Positions 10,281 to 22,027 are shown, counted from the first letter of the stretch. The stretch is 64,000 bases of DNA from Botrytis cinerea B05.10 (GCF_000143535.2 NC_037325.1:124001-188000); one strand, 5' to 3'. Notes: a model not told the origin generated them from the letters alone. Translations and numbers: made by a program.

Positions 10281-12587
10281 GTTAGCTGTCTTGATGCCAA
10301 TGGATCTGGTGCTTGGTGATGTTTTAAAGGCAAGATTCTGTGTTTATATCCCTGCACGTAGAGTTGTAAACAGAGCACCCCATACATCACCATTTCATTT
10401 CGCCCACGAAGAAGCTTGAAGCTAAAATACAAATCATGGGAATTCTCTAGTGAGAACTTGCGTCAGGACTCCAGATTCAAGTAATGATCGCCGTTCAGAA
10501 ATTTCAACAACATCTGGCATAACCGGCAGCTCTTATCAGCAAAAAGCTAGAGGCTTCCTAAATTTTCATGATGATGCAAATGGGGTTCCCATCCATTCCA
10601 TGAGATGGGCCAGCTTGACTGATTCTGAGGCTTTGAAGCTTGGATTATAGTCTTGGAAGTGATCCAAGTGCGAAACCTCTTACACTTTACGCATAATGGC
10701 ATGGTGATAATGTGTGATATATGACTTTATGAGAATAAATGCCATGACTTGGTATGAATATCTGTACGTAGTGGTCAAGATAACTCGAGAAACAACAGAG
10801 CCTTATAGGTTGCCGTGAAAATGATTTCTCGACTGTTACGATGCCAAATTATGTGTCAGAGGTAGCACGATGTCTGTGCGATGAAAGAATCGTACAACGA
10901 AGAATCTAAACAAGATAAGATAAATTATCAATTTCAAAGTCTTTTTATTTTGAGGATGTAATTTGATAGGTCATTGATAAATCTGTGAACGGTTTGAAAA
11001 AAAAAGGAATCATTAAATTGAATTGTCGGGTAACCAGTCACTTAAAGGCTGATCGGGCTCTTTATTTTTTCGGGACGCGTGGAGGAAGTTCGAACAGCGA
11101 GTCATTCAACCGAAATTTTACACTGGGGGGTACAAGAGCCTTCCGCTAGGAAAGTGACGTGGGTAAAGGACAAAAAAGCAACCAAATGCTGATCTTTGCA
11201 TGGTTTTACAACATAGATTCTGGCTTCCGATTCTTTGGTCGAGCAACAGGGATGATAAATATGGATCTCAGGAGGTTTTGAGATGCCTGTAAGTTCTCTC
11301 ATGTTCTACCAGTGATGAAACTTCATGTCGGCCAAACACTGCTTGATTTACCTCTTCTTCTTTTAAATCCCATATCCAATCTATTTGCGAGAATCTCATG
11401 CCCGGGTTAGAAGTGCAATAGAAGTGATTTAACTGATTGATTCTAGTCTCTCTACATCTGAGACGTATCACGTCGTCAAGCGCTGTTCGAGAACAAAGTA
11501 GCGACTTCCGGTGAGATTTTCTAAAGTGGATGTAGGCGCACGCGCAAAAGCTCCTCAGGGCTGCATGATCGAGAACTGGGATTCATGCATTTTCTCTACG
11601 TTCAACTGAACTTGCTAACCAGGTCTTCGGTGAGCATATAAAAGTTTCCTTGGATCTTGTGTCCTTCGTGAGGCCTTGGTATCTTTTCTCTTCGGTGATA
11701 TTTGGCTCTCTATCCTTTTGCAAACTCCAGATCGGAATCTACTTGGCCCGCTAAAGAAGACTTCCTTGGTAAAACCAGATATTCCATCGAGATTATTCCA
11801 GCCTCGGATGAGGAATCGGGGACTAATCTCAAAACCCCGTGGCCTTATTAGAAGTGCCGTTGGGGGACAGTAGTCTGGATAAATCCACCTAGCAACCGTT
11901 AAGCTAGAAGGCTAGCGCCAGGCCGGTAGTATTAGCGTGAAGCTTGGCATCATACAGACAGTGGGGCTGAGCTTGAAGATATGAAGAAGGTGAAATGTGG
12001 AATAGAGTGCCAAAGTGGCTATTTGAGGAGCCTGGGAATCAGAGAGTCTTCGCGATGTACTATGTCATCACATCTTATAGACAAGCAATTCCATGTATAT
12101 GAGCTCCAAAGAGCACCCTGGCTCAAATCAAGACTCGACCTTGCAAATCACCAACTTTAAATTATGTTGGTCAATTTCCAAGGACTATCAGCGAAATTTT
12201 GTTCAATAGCTACTCTAGAAACAGACTACCTTGATTTCCTAATCACCATTTCAATCTTGCCAACTATTTGGTGGATGTTAGTGTGAATTAAGTGTTATAT
12301 TATGACGTTTCCGGCTCCCAAGCGAAGATAGGAACTTCTCTAAGTTCTCAGTAGATTCAGTTCTATTCCTAAAAACCACGCTTCAGGTTTTCTCCATAAA
12401 AAAGAATAAATGAAATAATAAATGTTTCAAAAGAATCATCAATTCAAAGAAGAATACGTGGTAATCATTTCGGTCCATAACAGCAGTCGTTCTCAATATA
12501 CTCGCAAGTAACTCCCTTTCGCATTCATTCTCGATAATTTAAGGGTCATTTGCAATAAAAAGATGGAATGACTAACACCCAAACAAG
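10281..12587. other. HET 5' remnant, then about 1.9 kb without supported gene
   Basis: The part up to about 10430 holds, on the minus strand, the probable displaced N-terminal HET segment. From about 10660 to 12560 I see only short random frames. A good CTAAC branch point and AG acceptor at 12571-12587 mark the likely start of the next gene's exon. Confidence 0.4.
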
Positions 12588-13873
12588 CCATAACCACTGC
12601 ACACGATATTTCAATTGAGGCCGGCCTTTCGAATTTTGCAGCCCTTGCGAAGGATACTCGAACTTCAAATCTTGACCCCTCATCTTCAGATACCGATGCA
12701 GAGAAGACCAAAGTTGAGAATAAGGATGAGGAAGATGGAAATGGTAAATTTGAAAGAATTCACCGCCAACCACCAAGAGATACCAATGTTATCTTTGATG
12801 GGGGCTCTGACGCCAATGACGAACCCGTATCCGAATCCGAATTTGAATCCGATTTCATGGTACGAGCAGGTGACAAAGGCGAAGAAAAGAGTAAATTTCG
12901 GAAATCGTTGAAGGAAAGTAGATCCACCATTGCACCTGAATTTGAGTCTGAATCTCGACCTCAATCTAGTTTTATCAGCTTTAGCACAGGGATTGAGAGC
13001 CAGTCTTCAGCAGCAGGAAACAGTGATCTTGATAAAATCGAAGATCCGTATCAAGAAGACAGCGAAGATTCATCCTCTCTTCTGCTCACACCTACATCTA
13101 TAGCCGAGTTCGTTACAGAATCTGACTCCCAATCGATACACCAGATTTCAGCCAAGACAGAAATTGATCACGGTACCACATCTGGCAAGGGGACAGATGC
13201 AAACCACGAAGCCGAGACTGCATCTCAAGCAGCTGCACATTTAGATTCATTGGATCCTATGAACCCATCTGTCGAGCAAGACGATGCAACACGCAATGCC
13301 AGCATACGAGCCACTATAAATGGACTCCAAAATTCCACTATCACAGTGTGTTTCCACATTTTTCTTTCTACTGTGTTCCTCTCCATACTCATATTCTTTG
13401 GGCTTCTCCTTCCTCAAAATTGCCGGGCTTCTTTGCTTGGTCACCCTTCGACAATAACGTTGCTAAGCACCATCTCACTCTTGCTTTTCTGAGAGATGTT
13501 TGTCATATTTGATATTGGAATAATAGGCGATGTGGGACTTAATGACATCAGATGTTTTGATGCAAAAAACATTCCAGACGTTCGATCGACCTCGGTCTTA
13601 AATCAATCGAGATTTCATAGAATGAGAAGTACTATAACACCAATTATTGTTTGGACATGGGTTTTAATTTTTGCGAGGTGGACTTGGATCCAATACCCAA
13701 TTTATTATGGGAAAGGAACATGCTTGGCATAGGAACGAGGGGGAACAAACGGTACCGCAAACGCAACCGCTACTGTATTTGTTGATATCACGTCGCATGT
13801 CCTGCTGAAAGCAATTAATAATGTTACAAATGCCACTATGAAAGCACTCATGAACGCTACGGCGCAGGCTTGA
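12588..13873 (+). CDS. Hypothetical acidic Ser-rich protein with C-terminal hydrophobic segments (exon structure unresolved)
   Basis: From an acceptor at 12587 the frame is open without ATG until 12857 and runs to 13492. It reads acidic, Ser/Glu-rich, low-complexity sequence (EPVSESEFESDFM, EDPYQEDSEDSSSLLL) followed by a hydrophobic stretch (IFLSTVFLSILIFFGLLL). That hydrophobic stretch may be an intron, because LPGFFAWSPFDNNVAKHHLT in another frame also looks coding. A further frame from 13496 has a Trp-rich membrane segment (IIVWTWVLIFARWTWIQY), meets a TAG at 13730-13732 and continues as NATATVF to NATMKALMNATAQA with N-glycosylation-like NAT/NVT sites, ending at 13873. These may be exons of one membrane protein or a decayed gene. 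No family is recognised, and the true start lies upstream of 12588. Confidence 0.4.
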
Positions 13874-14048
13874 ATGGCGCCACACTGCTTCGTTGAGGGC
13901 TTTCCCAATAGTCGAATCATACCAAAGGCACACGGCCTTAGATATAAATTGTATGACATATTTCGTTAATTTACAATGACATCTATCCAACTCCCGTGTT
14001 CTGAACTTTATACAATTAATCGTGCGAAGTTATTTGAAGACATTTTTA

Positions 14049-15737
14049 TCACCTCAATCTTTCAATAGGTCTACCTTCTCTGACCCGTCCGATTAAAAAC
14101 CAAGCACAACTAGCCCAACACATCCCGAAACCAATCCAATTGGAGGCTGGCAACTTGAAACCAGCCATAATAGGTAGTAAGAACGCAGCTCGTGGCACAA
14201 ACAAAAAGCTTGTCGTAAGGGGACCAGTTGCTCTAGTCAATGCAATTGTGCACCAGAATACTGCCCATGATCCAGTGCCGCCACAAAGAACCATTAACCA
14301 ATGAAAGAATACATCCAGGAAATAGCAATTGCGATAGACATCTGGCAGTTCGCCAGATAAGAGGAGAATGGGAACGAAAATGAGGATGGAGAGAAGGGAT
14401 GTATAGTGTAGCAGACGCCAGTATGCTCGATTCTCCTCGCGAGAACCAGAGAAATCCGACGGGCCGTTACCGGAAGCGAAACCCCCTATAAGGTCGCCTT
14501 GAGGAACAAGTTGAGCGACCAGCGTTTTATATGTACGTTGAATCTGAACAGGATATAACGCAACAAAAATGGACGAGAAGACTCCGGCAACTATACTTTC
14601 CCATGGTGCACGAAGACCAGCCTTTATCGTGCCTAGTAGCAGAAAGAGAGTAGCAATCAAAGCTGATGAAATGGTGGATGCAGAATGCTGCTGTTGTCCA
14701 AGGATCGCAGTAAATAGTAGAGAAAATGGAATGATTCCAATCCTAGCCATGACATATATAGAAAGTTCGGCGTAAGCGAAAGAGATGTTGCTCAATATAA
14801 GTTTCACCACAAAAATAATGGCGAGGGGTAAGACTTGTCGAGCGACAGCGTAGTCAAATTCGAACAGCCCACCACCAGCAATACCTCCGGAACTTGCAGA
14901 TGACAACCTTCCCAGAGTCGAAAGTAACCCTCGTTTCTTTCCTTCTCCCCTAAATCCAGGTGAGCTCGAATTGTGCAAAGGTGTACTTGGCGCAACCGCA
15001 CTCGACAGACCAGCAGTGACACAGACTGGACTTGCTAATCTTGTAAGGAATGCCGAAAGCCATAAAAATCCGTGTGTAATCAACAATTCGATAAATGTAG
15101 TCGTTAAAGGCCAGGGAAACTTATAAACTCCGGCTAATAAGATCATAAGCTTAGTATGTGAAGTATAGTTTTCTTGCAGGTACCCACTCCAAAGAACTAT
15201 CCTATTCATGACAGTCAGACCTATACCACAACCCCCTAACCAAAATACCAGAACCCCGACATAAAAGCGCCAGCCTAGTGATGTGTTGAAGAGGAATTGG
15301 CCCAGTCCTCCACTGTAGAGCGCATATCGCCAACCCGTATATTTAGGCTCTACCCCGGAAAGAATAGGGCGCCTGGACGATGTGCCCCAATTATCATATT
15401 CTTCGTCGCTTTCTGATGTCGGCTCGGGGCCCGAGGCAGCCGTTGGGCGATAAGGTGAGGGACTTCGGGATATGTTTATGAGCGGGATAGAAGGATAAAG
15501 TTCAGATGAGGTCGTTGCATTTCGAGAAGACATCTTATCGCCGCTCTCTCCATCTGAGTCCAGACTACTGATTGAATAACTTTTTCGATGATTCGAACGT
15601 GTTCGCGGGAGATTCGAATTCGCGGTATGGATAAGGTATTGAAGCGCGGGTCGAAATGGGTTTGGAGTATCGGTATTGCGAGCTGAGAACATGGTATTAA
15701 TTAAATATTGAATAAAAGGAGAGGACAATTGTTGCAT
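14049..15737 (-). CDS. Multi-spanning transporter, TPT/nucleotide-sugar (DMT) type
   Basis: A single 562-codon frame. The first about 120 residues are hydrophilic and Ser/Pro-rich (YSISSLDSDGESGDK, SPSPYRPTAASGPEP). They are followed by about ten hydrophobic helices, including FYVGVLVFWLGGCGIGLTVM, PLAIIFVVKLILSNISFAYA (the KxxxSN..xAY-type pattern of triose-phosphate/nucleotide-sugar transporters) and IGFGMCWASCAWFLIG near the end. A second Met at residue 16 (MFSARNTDTP) is an alternative start. Family knowledge: such Golgi/ER carriers exchange sugar phosphates or nucleotide sugars; substrate cannot be told from sequence. A Gly/Ser loop (GRLSSASSGGIAGGGLFEF) interrupts the mid-region. The start faces COX15 across a 495-bp shared promoter region. 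Confidence 0.75.
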   Translation of the reverse strand: MQQLSSPFIQYLINTMFSARNTDTPNPFRPALQYLIHTANSNLPRTRSNHRKSYSISSLDSDGESGDKMSSRNATTSSELYPSIPLINISRSPSPYRPTAASGPEPTSESDEEYDNWGTSSRRPILSGVEPKYTGWRYALYSGGLGQFLFNTSLGWRFYVGVLVFWLGGCGIGLTVMNRIVLWSGYLQENYTSHTKLMILLAGVYKFPWPLTTTFIELLITHGFLWLSAFLTRLASPVCVTAGLSSAVAPSTPLHNSSSPGFRGEGKKRGLLSTLGRLSSASSGGIAGGGLFEFDYAVARQVLPLAIIFVVKLILSNISFAYAELSIYVMARIGIIPFSLLFTAILGQQQHSASTISSALIATLFLLLGTIKAGLRAPWESIVAGVFSSIFVALYPVQIQRTYKTLVAQLVPQGDLIGGFASGNGPSDFSGSREENRAYWRLLHYTSLLSILIFVPILLLSGELPDVYRNCYFLDVFFHWLMVLCGGTGSWAVFWCTIALTRATGPLTTSFLFVPRAAFLLPIMAGFKLPASNWIGFGMCWASCAWFLIGRVREGRPIERLR

Positions 15738-16232
15738 GCCTTAAGAGGTAAAGAATGAAGTGACAAATATATGTGTGTGATATCAATGAAATATCCCCGT
15801 CATTGAGATTGTTCGGATTCTATATTACATTTATAGACTCCTGACACGGCTTCCTCCTTTTCATTAAAATTGGAGACGTCTTCGTCGTCGTCGCTATTGT
15901 CGTAAGCAGGATATGCGAATCTGGTGTCAAATTAGAATAATCAATTGGGAGTGATCTGGTTCAATTGATCTATTTCCAGAACCCTTGCTGTCGATCAATC
16001 GTGCTTGGTATTGATTGCTACTGGAATGGTTCATCCACCGAACCTTTGTAACGGAGAAAACGGCGTCGCCAAATCCCGTGACCGTGATTTTCGCTCGATG
16101 GCTGAGGTAATCCACAATTATTCGAGATCTGGAGCGAAATTGAGTCAAGGTTAGTAACAAGGTAAATATATTTCCAAAAACATGCCACTTTCTTTTCACT
16201 ATTTTGCTTTTCTCCACTTCAATTCTTGATCA
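15738..16232. other. Divergent promoter region between transporter and COX15
   Basis: 495 bp. On the minus strand there is a perfect TACTAAC branch point and CAG acceptor near 16131-16150, followed by a coding-looking run (YLSHRAKITVTGFGDAVFSV). A separate Asp-rich run lies at about 15830-15925. I could not join them into one frame with a start codon, so they may be 5'-UTR exons of the transporter or an unresolved small gene. Confidence 0.35.
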
Positions 16233-17840
16233 ATGGCTTCAATACTACCAGGACTGCGAAAGGCCACTCCTAGGCTATCTAGGGATTTCTTTATATGCCA
16301 TCAATGTTTAAAGCAACCTCGTCCTACATTACGACAAACAAAGTTCCCCGCCAAATCCATATCTTCCCGCTCTATACGATTCAACAGTCATACAGCTACG
16401 ATTACTGAATCTGCCAATGGAGTCTCTCCATTGAGTTCGCTGGCTGAGTCATTGAGTAAATCGAGTCAAGCAATAAATAAAGAATCGTCGCGAAGCAGAT
16501 TTCCAGAAACAAGTTCAAAATCTGTGGGTTATTGGCTATTAGGAAGTGCTGCAAGTGTTTTTGGAATTGTTGTATTTGGAGGTCTAACGAGGTTGACAGA
16601 GTCTGGGTATGTTCGATCCGACGAAGATTCTTTCGTTTGCTTTGTTCGATCTTCTGGTCTGCCAATACCGTCATTTAGAGCATCTTGCTGATTCCCCTCA
16701 AGTCTTAGTATTACAGAATGGAAACCCGTCACTGGATCTCTTCCGCCTCTCTCTGCTGCAGATTGGGAAAGTGAATTCGACTTGTATCGAGCCTCGCCTG
16801 AATTCAAGCTTCTCAACCCACATATGACCATGGAAGAATTCAAAAAGATATATTTTATGGAATGGTTTCATCGATTATGGGGACGATTTATTGGACTCTC
16901 CTTTGTCGTCCCAGCTGCCTACTTTGTCGCCCGCCGTAAAGTATCAAAGCCTATGGCTCTTCGCCTACTTGGAATATCGGGACTCATTGGCTTCCAGGGA
17001 GCTATTGGTTGGTGGATGGTTAAGTCAGGATTGAAGGACGATCTTTTCGCCCCCGGCTCCCACCCCCGCGTTTCCCAATACAGGCTTACCACACATCTCG
17101 GCGCTGCATTTATATGTTACACTGCGATGCTTTGGAACGGTCTCTCAATTCTTCGCGATCGCAAACTATTGTTTAACTCTACACCAGCTCAGGCGCATGC
17201 TCATCTCCTTCGTTTATCTTCGCCTTCATTATCTGTATTCCGTAAATCGGTTGCCGGTCTTGCTCTCCTCGTCTTCACAACAGCTATGTCCGGTGGATTG
17301 GTCGCGGGTCTTGATGCCGGTCTCATTTATAATGAATTTCCTCGAATGGGCAAGGGATTCGCGCCACCGAAGTCCGAACTCTTCTCCGAATTTTACTCCA
17401 GACAACCGGATCGTAGTGATTTGTGGTGGCGTAACATGCTCGAGAATCCATCAACAGTACAATTGGACCACCGTATACTAGCAACTACTTCATTTACTGC
17501 TATTCTCGCCCTATGGGCATATTCGCGCTTCAACCCTAGAGTTAAAACTGCTCTCCCAAAAAGTGGGGCGAAAGGAATGCTTGGTGTAGTTCATCTTTTG
17601 ATGATGCAAGTTACTTTGGGTATTAGCACTCTGATATACTTGGTACCCACTCCACTTGCTTCTGCCCATCAAGCTGGAAGTCTGGCATTATTGTCTGGTG
17701 TTGTGGTTTTGGGTAGTCGAGTCTGGGTTCCCAAAAGAACCATGGCTATCCTGAGGAGAAAGTTAGCATCACAAAGCCCACAAGCTGCTAGGGTGAAGTT
17801 TGCAAGCCGTGTTCCACCGCTTGCATCAAAAACTTCTTAA
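16233..17840 (+). CDS. COX15: Cytochrome c oxidase assembly protein COX15 (heme A synthase), 2 exons
   Basis: Exons 16233-16606 and 16703-17840 join to about 503 aa. The N-terminus has an Arg-rich mitochondrial presequence. The membrane core then shows the family signatures: FGGLTRLTESGLSITEWKP across the splice junction, FKKIYFMEWFHRLWGRFIG with a conserved His, GWWMVKSGL, RLTTHLGAAF with another conserved His, SGGLVAGLDAGLIYNEFP, VQLDHRILA and ASAHQAGSL with the last His ligands. Family knowledge: with ferredoxin, COX15 oxidises the C8 methyl of heme O to make heme A for complex IV in the inner mitochondrial membrane. All key residues are present, length is normal, and the gene looks intact. 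Confidence 0.96.
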
Positions 17841-18346
17841 TGCCGAAGTTTTCAATTGTATATTTGAAAAAACAGAACGAAAGGTGTTTGGGGGGGAAAT
17901 GGCGCACAGTTAAGCTCATCTCATGTTTATACTATTAGCTTCTCAACTCTGTATATTAATTTAACGAATTATGAGTATTCAGCCTACGTCTCTAAACATG
18001 GTTCTTTGTTACTCAATATCGCTAAATTAATCGCTGCTTTCTCCTTTGTTATTTCGTGAGACTTTTTTCTGCAATGAGATACGTGTGTCATTATTAAGAT
18101 TGAGATCGGTTTATGCGCGCATGATGGAGAAGAAATAATATTTGTCATTTGTTGAAAATAGACAAGATCCAATACTGTATTAACACAGTCGCGTGCGTCC
18201 TTTAGTCCGCCCAACAATTCCACCCACGGCGAAGATGCCTGCCATTTCCTCATATCCTCAACTTCTGACTGAGAAGTCCATGATTTTCTGTTTCTTTACT
18301 TGTTACTATCTGTGTATGTGTAATAGTACCCATCATCAATCTCATC
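17841..18346. other. Convergent intergenic region
   Basis: 505 bp between the 3' ends of COX15 and the repeat-peptide precursor. No coding pattern; presumably 3' UTRs. Confidence 0.5.
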
Positions 18347-18788
18347 TCATTTTGAAGCCTCTGCCACCGAGTCCCCGTTGTTGAAAAATCCCCGCTCTTT
18401 TGCTTCATGACGTCTTGAAGCGCCCACCAAATTGCCATTGTTAAAAAATCCTCGTTTGGTCTTCGAGGAATCTGATGCGTCGTTGTTGTTAAAGAATCCC
18501 CGCTTTTCACTAGATCCTGCATCGTTATTGTTGAAAAATCCTCTCTTTTCTTTTGCAGCAACTGATGAATCTCCATTATTGAAAAATCCCCGTTTCACAT
18601 CTGACCCTGCATCATTGTTATTAAAGAACCCCCGAGGAACACTGGCTTCATGTGCGGCTGTCATATCAGTGAAATATAAATATAGGATAAGCGGTAGACA
18701 TACCCAGTGAGTTGGTTTCAATGATCGGGGCTGCCATGATGGCGATGGCCAGCGCGGCTGATGTAAAACACAAGTATTGGAATTTCAT
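18347..18788 (-). CDS. Secreted kexin-processed repeat peptide precursor (candidate RiPP precursor), 2 exons
   Basis: Exon 1 (18704-18788) and exon 2 (18347-18657) with a 46-bp intron give 131 aa. Residues 1-20 form a signal peptide (MKFQYLCFTSAALAIAIMAA). The rest is six imperfect repeats starting RGFFNN at residues 37, 51, 67, 81, 97 and 117, each followed by N, G or D-containing variants and an acidic/Ser/Ala spacer of 7-15 residues. Four repeats are preceded by Lys-Arg (VKR, EKR, EKR, TKR), the classic Kex2 site; the first has PR and the last KER. Family knowledge: this is the organisation of fungal kexin-processed peptides and dikaritin RiPP precursors such as those of ustiloxin and asperipin. 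The core has Phe-Phe but no Tyr. Two UstYa-type genes follow on the same strand, supporting a modified peptide; an unmodified secreted peptide remains possible. Confidence 0.85.
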
Positions 18789-19917
18789 GATGATGGTGAA
18801 TTGTCGGTGAGATCGTTTTGTATGGGCGGGTGCTCTTTAATAAGTCTGCTTGTTCTAAGATGTTCTTGACCTAGCTGTCTTTTTGATAGTATTGCTTGTT
18901 GGTTAATGAGAAGGGTTTATATAGCAAATGCTTGGAAATATGATCCTCCCACAGCCCATCTATTCCGGTGGTAGTTCATCCCCGTCATCGTTTTCTATTC
19001 TCGTGCCGTCGTAAATGGTGTCAAAAGTCTCATCGGACTGTTTGAATGCTTGAATGAGGGGTATATTTATCACCTCGCACAATATAGAGAGGGGTTATGA
19101 AGGATATCGCAAGAACCAATTTTTCATCATCCAATGACTCGCCATCTAGCGTGCTGTTTGCACTTTCACTTTTCTCATGCTAGAAAAGAAGTCAACTCGC
19201 GTTGTCATTCCTCCGGCATTGCAATACTCAAAGCCATTCATCCCATGGTGCGTTTGTATTTATGAGGAAATTCGCCAAAGAAATCGTGAAATCGGTTTAC
19301 TACCACCACATTCGTCGCGTCTGGGCACGCCGATAATCACACGATAGTCTGGCCGAGTAGGTGATTGTGATCTTTGAAACACGGGTATGAAGCCACTTTC
19401 ACAGCGGTGAGAAAACGGTTATACATATTGTGGTGCGCGAGATGTTGTGTAAATGCAAGTTTGATGTGCATGATGTTGAATTTGGCATTACACAACAGAA
19501 GCGATCATGATTCCCTGGCTTTGTTTTATAGCATCACTTGTTCCCAAAGGAGCTTTCGGATTGTTTTCGGGGAGGAGTTTTTCATTGGAACCTCTTTTAA
19601 ACGTTCGCGGAGAGCATATGTATTTTTTTTTTGAGGGGAGGGCTGGGGGTCGGATATCCGAGGGGTAAAGGAGTTACTGTCAAGAAACGTAACTTTTACT
19701 TGACATTGTATTTACAAATTAAAGACGCTCATTAAATCACTTTTAAGGTGCTGCTAAGATTTAAAATATATCTCACATTGGTGCCATAAGGATTATTGTA
19801 ACGGACGGTTAAGTATCTTCAATCATTGAGAATGGTGATTGAATTCCGTAATGACAGCATCTTGCACTCAAACTCCATGAGAGTGCAAATAACTAGAACA
19901 TCGATAGAATTGGGTAA
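18789..19917. other. Promoter/intergenic region of RiPP-like locus
   Basis: 1.13 kb between the precursor start and the 3' end of UstYa-like gene 1, both on the minus strand. It should hold the precursor promoter. I see no extra gene; a frame at 19374-19634 is not convincing. Confidence 0.5.
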
Positions 19918-20942
19918 TTAATCATCAAAAGACTCAACACTCAACTTCCACAGCTCTTCAGGGTCCTTGCATTGTCTCTCCATCATCCCGTCGACATTTT
20001 CTTTTCCTTTCGAATCAGCTTTTGGTGGCTCCAGTGTTCCATCAGCCGTGCATAGTACTGTCTAGAATTTTGGTGTGAAGTCAGTGCTAAGTTCCTTAGT
20101 GTTTTATAGAAAGAAATTGTATCTTATGACATCCTACTTCGTCCCATCTACTAGCAACTATGCTCTGGCGTTAATACCCGGGTATTTTGTTTGCTAATTA
20201 AAATAACTGAACTCCAGATTTGTCCAAAGTCTCCAAGAAAGTCAAGAATGTGAGTGAGAACTGTACATACCTGTCTCAAATAATCAAAACAATGCAACCA
20301 ATGCAACGGATCCCCATGTTCAATGTGACCAAAATCATGACCATGACCATGGCCGCCTCCCGCTCTCTTTTTCTGCTGTCCCCTTCTCATTTTGCTCTCC
20401 GCCTCCTCATCGTCTTCCATCTTCTCCATCTTCAACTCCTCAACTTCCATCTTCAACTCCTCCATCTCCCTGAATAATTCCTGTACGCCTCCCCTCATAA
20501 TACCCAAACAGTGGAGAGAATGAAACATAGTTATTCCATATCTATGTTTCTTCCCCTTTTGCACTTCTCCTTTCTTTCCTTCCGCATACTCGTTCCCATT
20601 TGACTCCATATTTTCGTCAAAAACCCTCAAAAACCCCCCATTTTGTGGAAGTAATTCATCCCAAAGATGATCATATTCATGGGAAAGATTCTCGTATATT
20701 GGATGCTCAGAAAATAGAACAGTTTTGGAAAGCGGTGATGAGGGATTAAGGGACCCAGAAATAGAAGGTGTGGATGAAGATAATGGGGAGGTATGTGAAT
20801 TAGGTGAAGAGGTGGGAGAGACAAAGGACACAGAGGATATTTGAAGAAAGTATATGATAGTTGTGAGGATGACAATTAGGAATAGAAATGAGATGAGGAG
20901 GGATGAGGATTGTTTCGTCGAGGTGGAGCGGGATGCCAACAT
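19918..20942 (-). CDS. UstYa-family (DUF3328) oxidase-like protein 1, 2 exons
   Basis: Exon 1 20271-20942 and exon 2 19918-20061, with a 209-bp intron starting GTATGT, give about 271 aa. There is one N-terminal membrane helix (LLISFLFLIVILTTIIYFLQ) after a short cytosolic stretch, then a Ser/Pro linker. The luminal domain carries both family His/Cys motifs: FHSLHCLGIMRGG (HxxHC) and, after an unusual charged and His/Gly-rich insert (about residues 160-210), HWLHCFDYLRQ. The last motif continues across the splice site as TVLCTADGTLEP and ends QCKDPEELW. Family knowledge: UstYa proteins are ER/Golgi type II membrane oxidases that cyclise or oxidise precursor-derived peptides in ustiloxin-type pathways. 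Its neighbour is the repeat precursor. Compared with relatives the insert between the motifs is long. Confidence 0.88.
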
Positions 20943-22027
20943 TTTTTTCGACCTCTTCTGTTCTTCTTTGGCTTATATCATCGCGTGTGAATCTCTCTCT
21001 CAAATTTGTGATTAGGCGGAAATTTGAGACAATAATCAGAACTGAGTATTCTATTGTATTTTTGAGTATGTATATCTTTGCAGAAATTCTTCGTCTGCTA
21101 TCAGTAAATATCACCTTCCTATAAAACTCTAGTTCCCGAGTGCCAAGCGATGAATGTCTTGGCACCTGCCCTTCGGGTAAATCGCTGAACTGCCTTTTTC
21201 GGGTGTGTGAGATATGCGAGTGATCCCTACTCGGCATTTGCTTTTAGGACGGTAGTTAGCTGTACGTGTTAGACACTGTAAGATCTTGGAGCTGCGGTGG
21301 ACGAAGTGATATGCACCCCACTATTTGCAGAGCTGGTATCTGAATTGAGATGATTTGCGATGGAGACGATTGAGGCGATGGATCTTTGATATGGAGAAAA
21401 GTTTGCTCGTATCGTGAATTTCAGATTCAAAGTAAATTGTGGGTTGATATTCATGATGCAAGTAAAAATAAACTAAAAGAGTTCGTCGAACATATGGACT
21501 TCGAGCCATAGCAATATATGGGAGCGATTGAAATGGCAATACATTATTCTAAGCTAATTTTATTAAAGTACGATTTATATTATACTTTCGAGATGAAATC
21601 TTTGAGTGAAAGATTAATCAAAGTGTTTGTAGCTTTGTTTAATCGATTTTCGAATTTCTATATAATTATGGCTTTTTGTATTAATTCTAATGAATTAATG
21701 TATTTTGATAATTTGAAGAATCTAGTTCTAATCTATTTTAATCGTTTTTTTATATTCAATCTTATATATATATTATTTGATTTTATATTATATAATTTCT
21801 TTTTAATTTTAATTTTTGTAATATCTATATATAATTCAAAGCTATATTTTTCGAATTTCGTAATATAATCAAACCAATCAGACTTCTCGATTTCTTTGAA
21901 ATTTAATTATATAGAAAATATATATCTATATAGTAAAAGTCATTATTGATTAAATATACAATTATATTTATTATTATTATCTTTAATTTAATAAGGATAG
22001 ATCCCATCTTTTATTTTTTGTTTTGTA
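20943..22027. other. Upstream of UstYa-like gene 1, grading into AT-rich DNA
   Basis: The first about 600 bp are ordinary intergenic sequence (promoter of the gene to the left). From about 21540 to 22027 the DNA becomes overwhelmingly A/T with few C/G, as in RIP-mutated repeats. An open frame at 21518-21868 is a low-complexity Phe/Ile/Asn run and is not a gene. Confidence 0.6.

Noticed and set aside
18432..18710. Plus-strand frame with LLKNPR repeats
   Set aside because: It is the exact antisense of the repeat precursor; the minus strand has signal peptide, splice sites and Kex2 sites.
21518..21868. 116-codon ORF in AT-rich DNA
   Set aside because: Only Phe, Ile, Leu, Asn, Tyr low-complexity residues, as expected by chance in A/T-only sequence.
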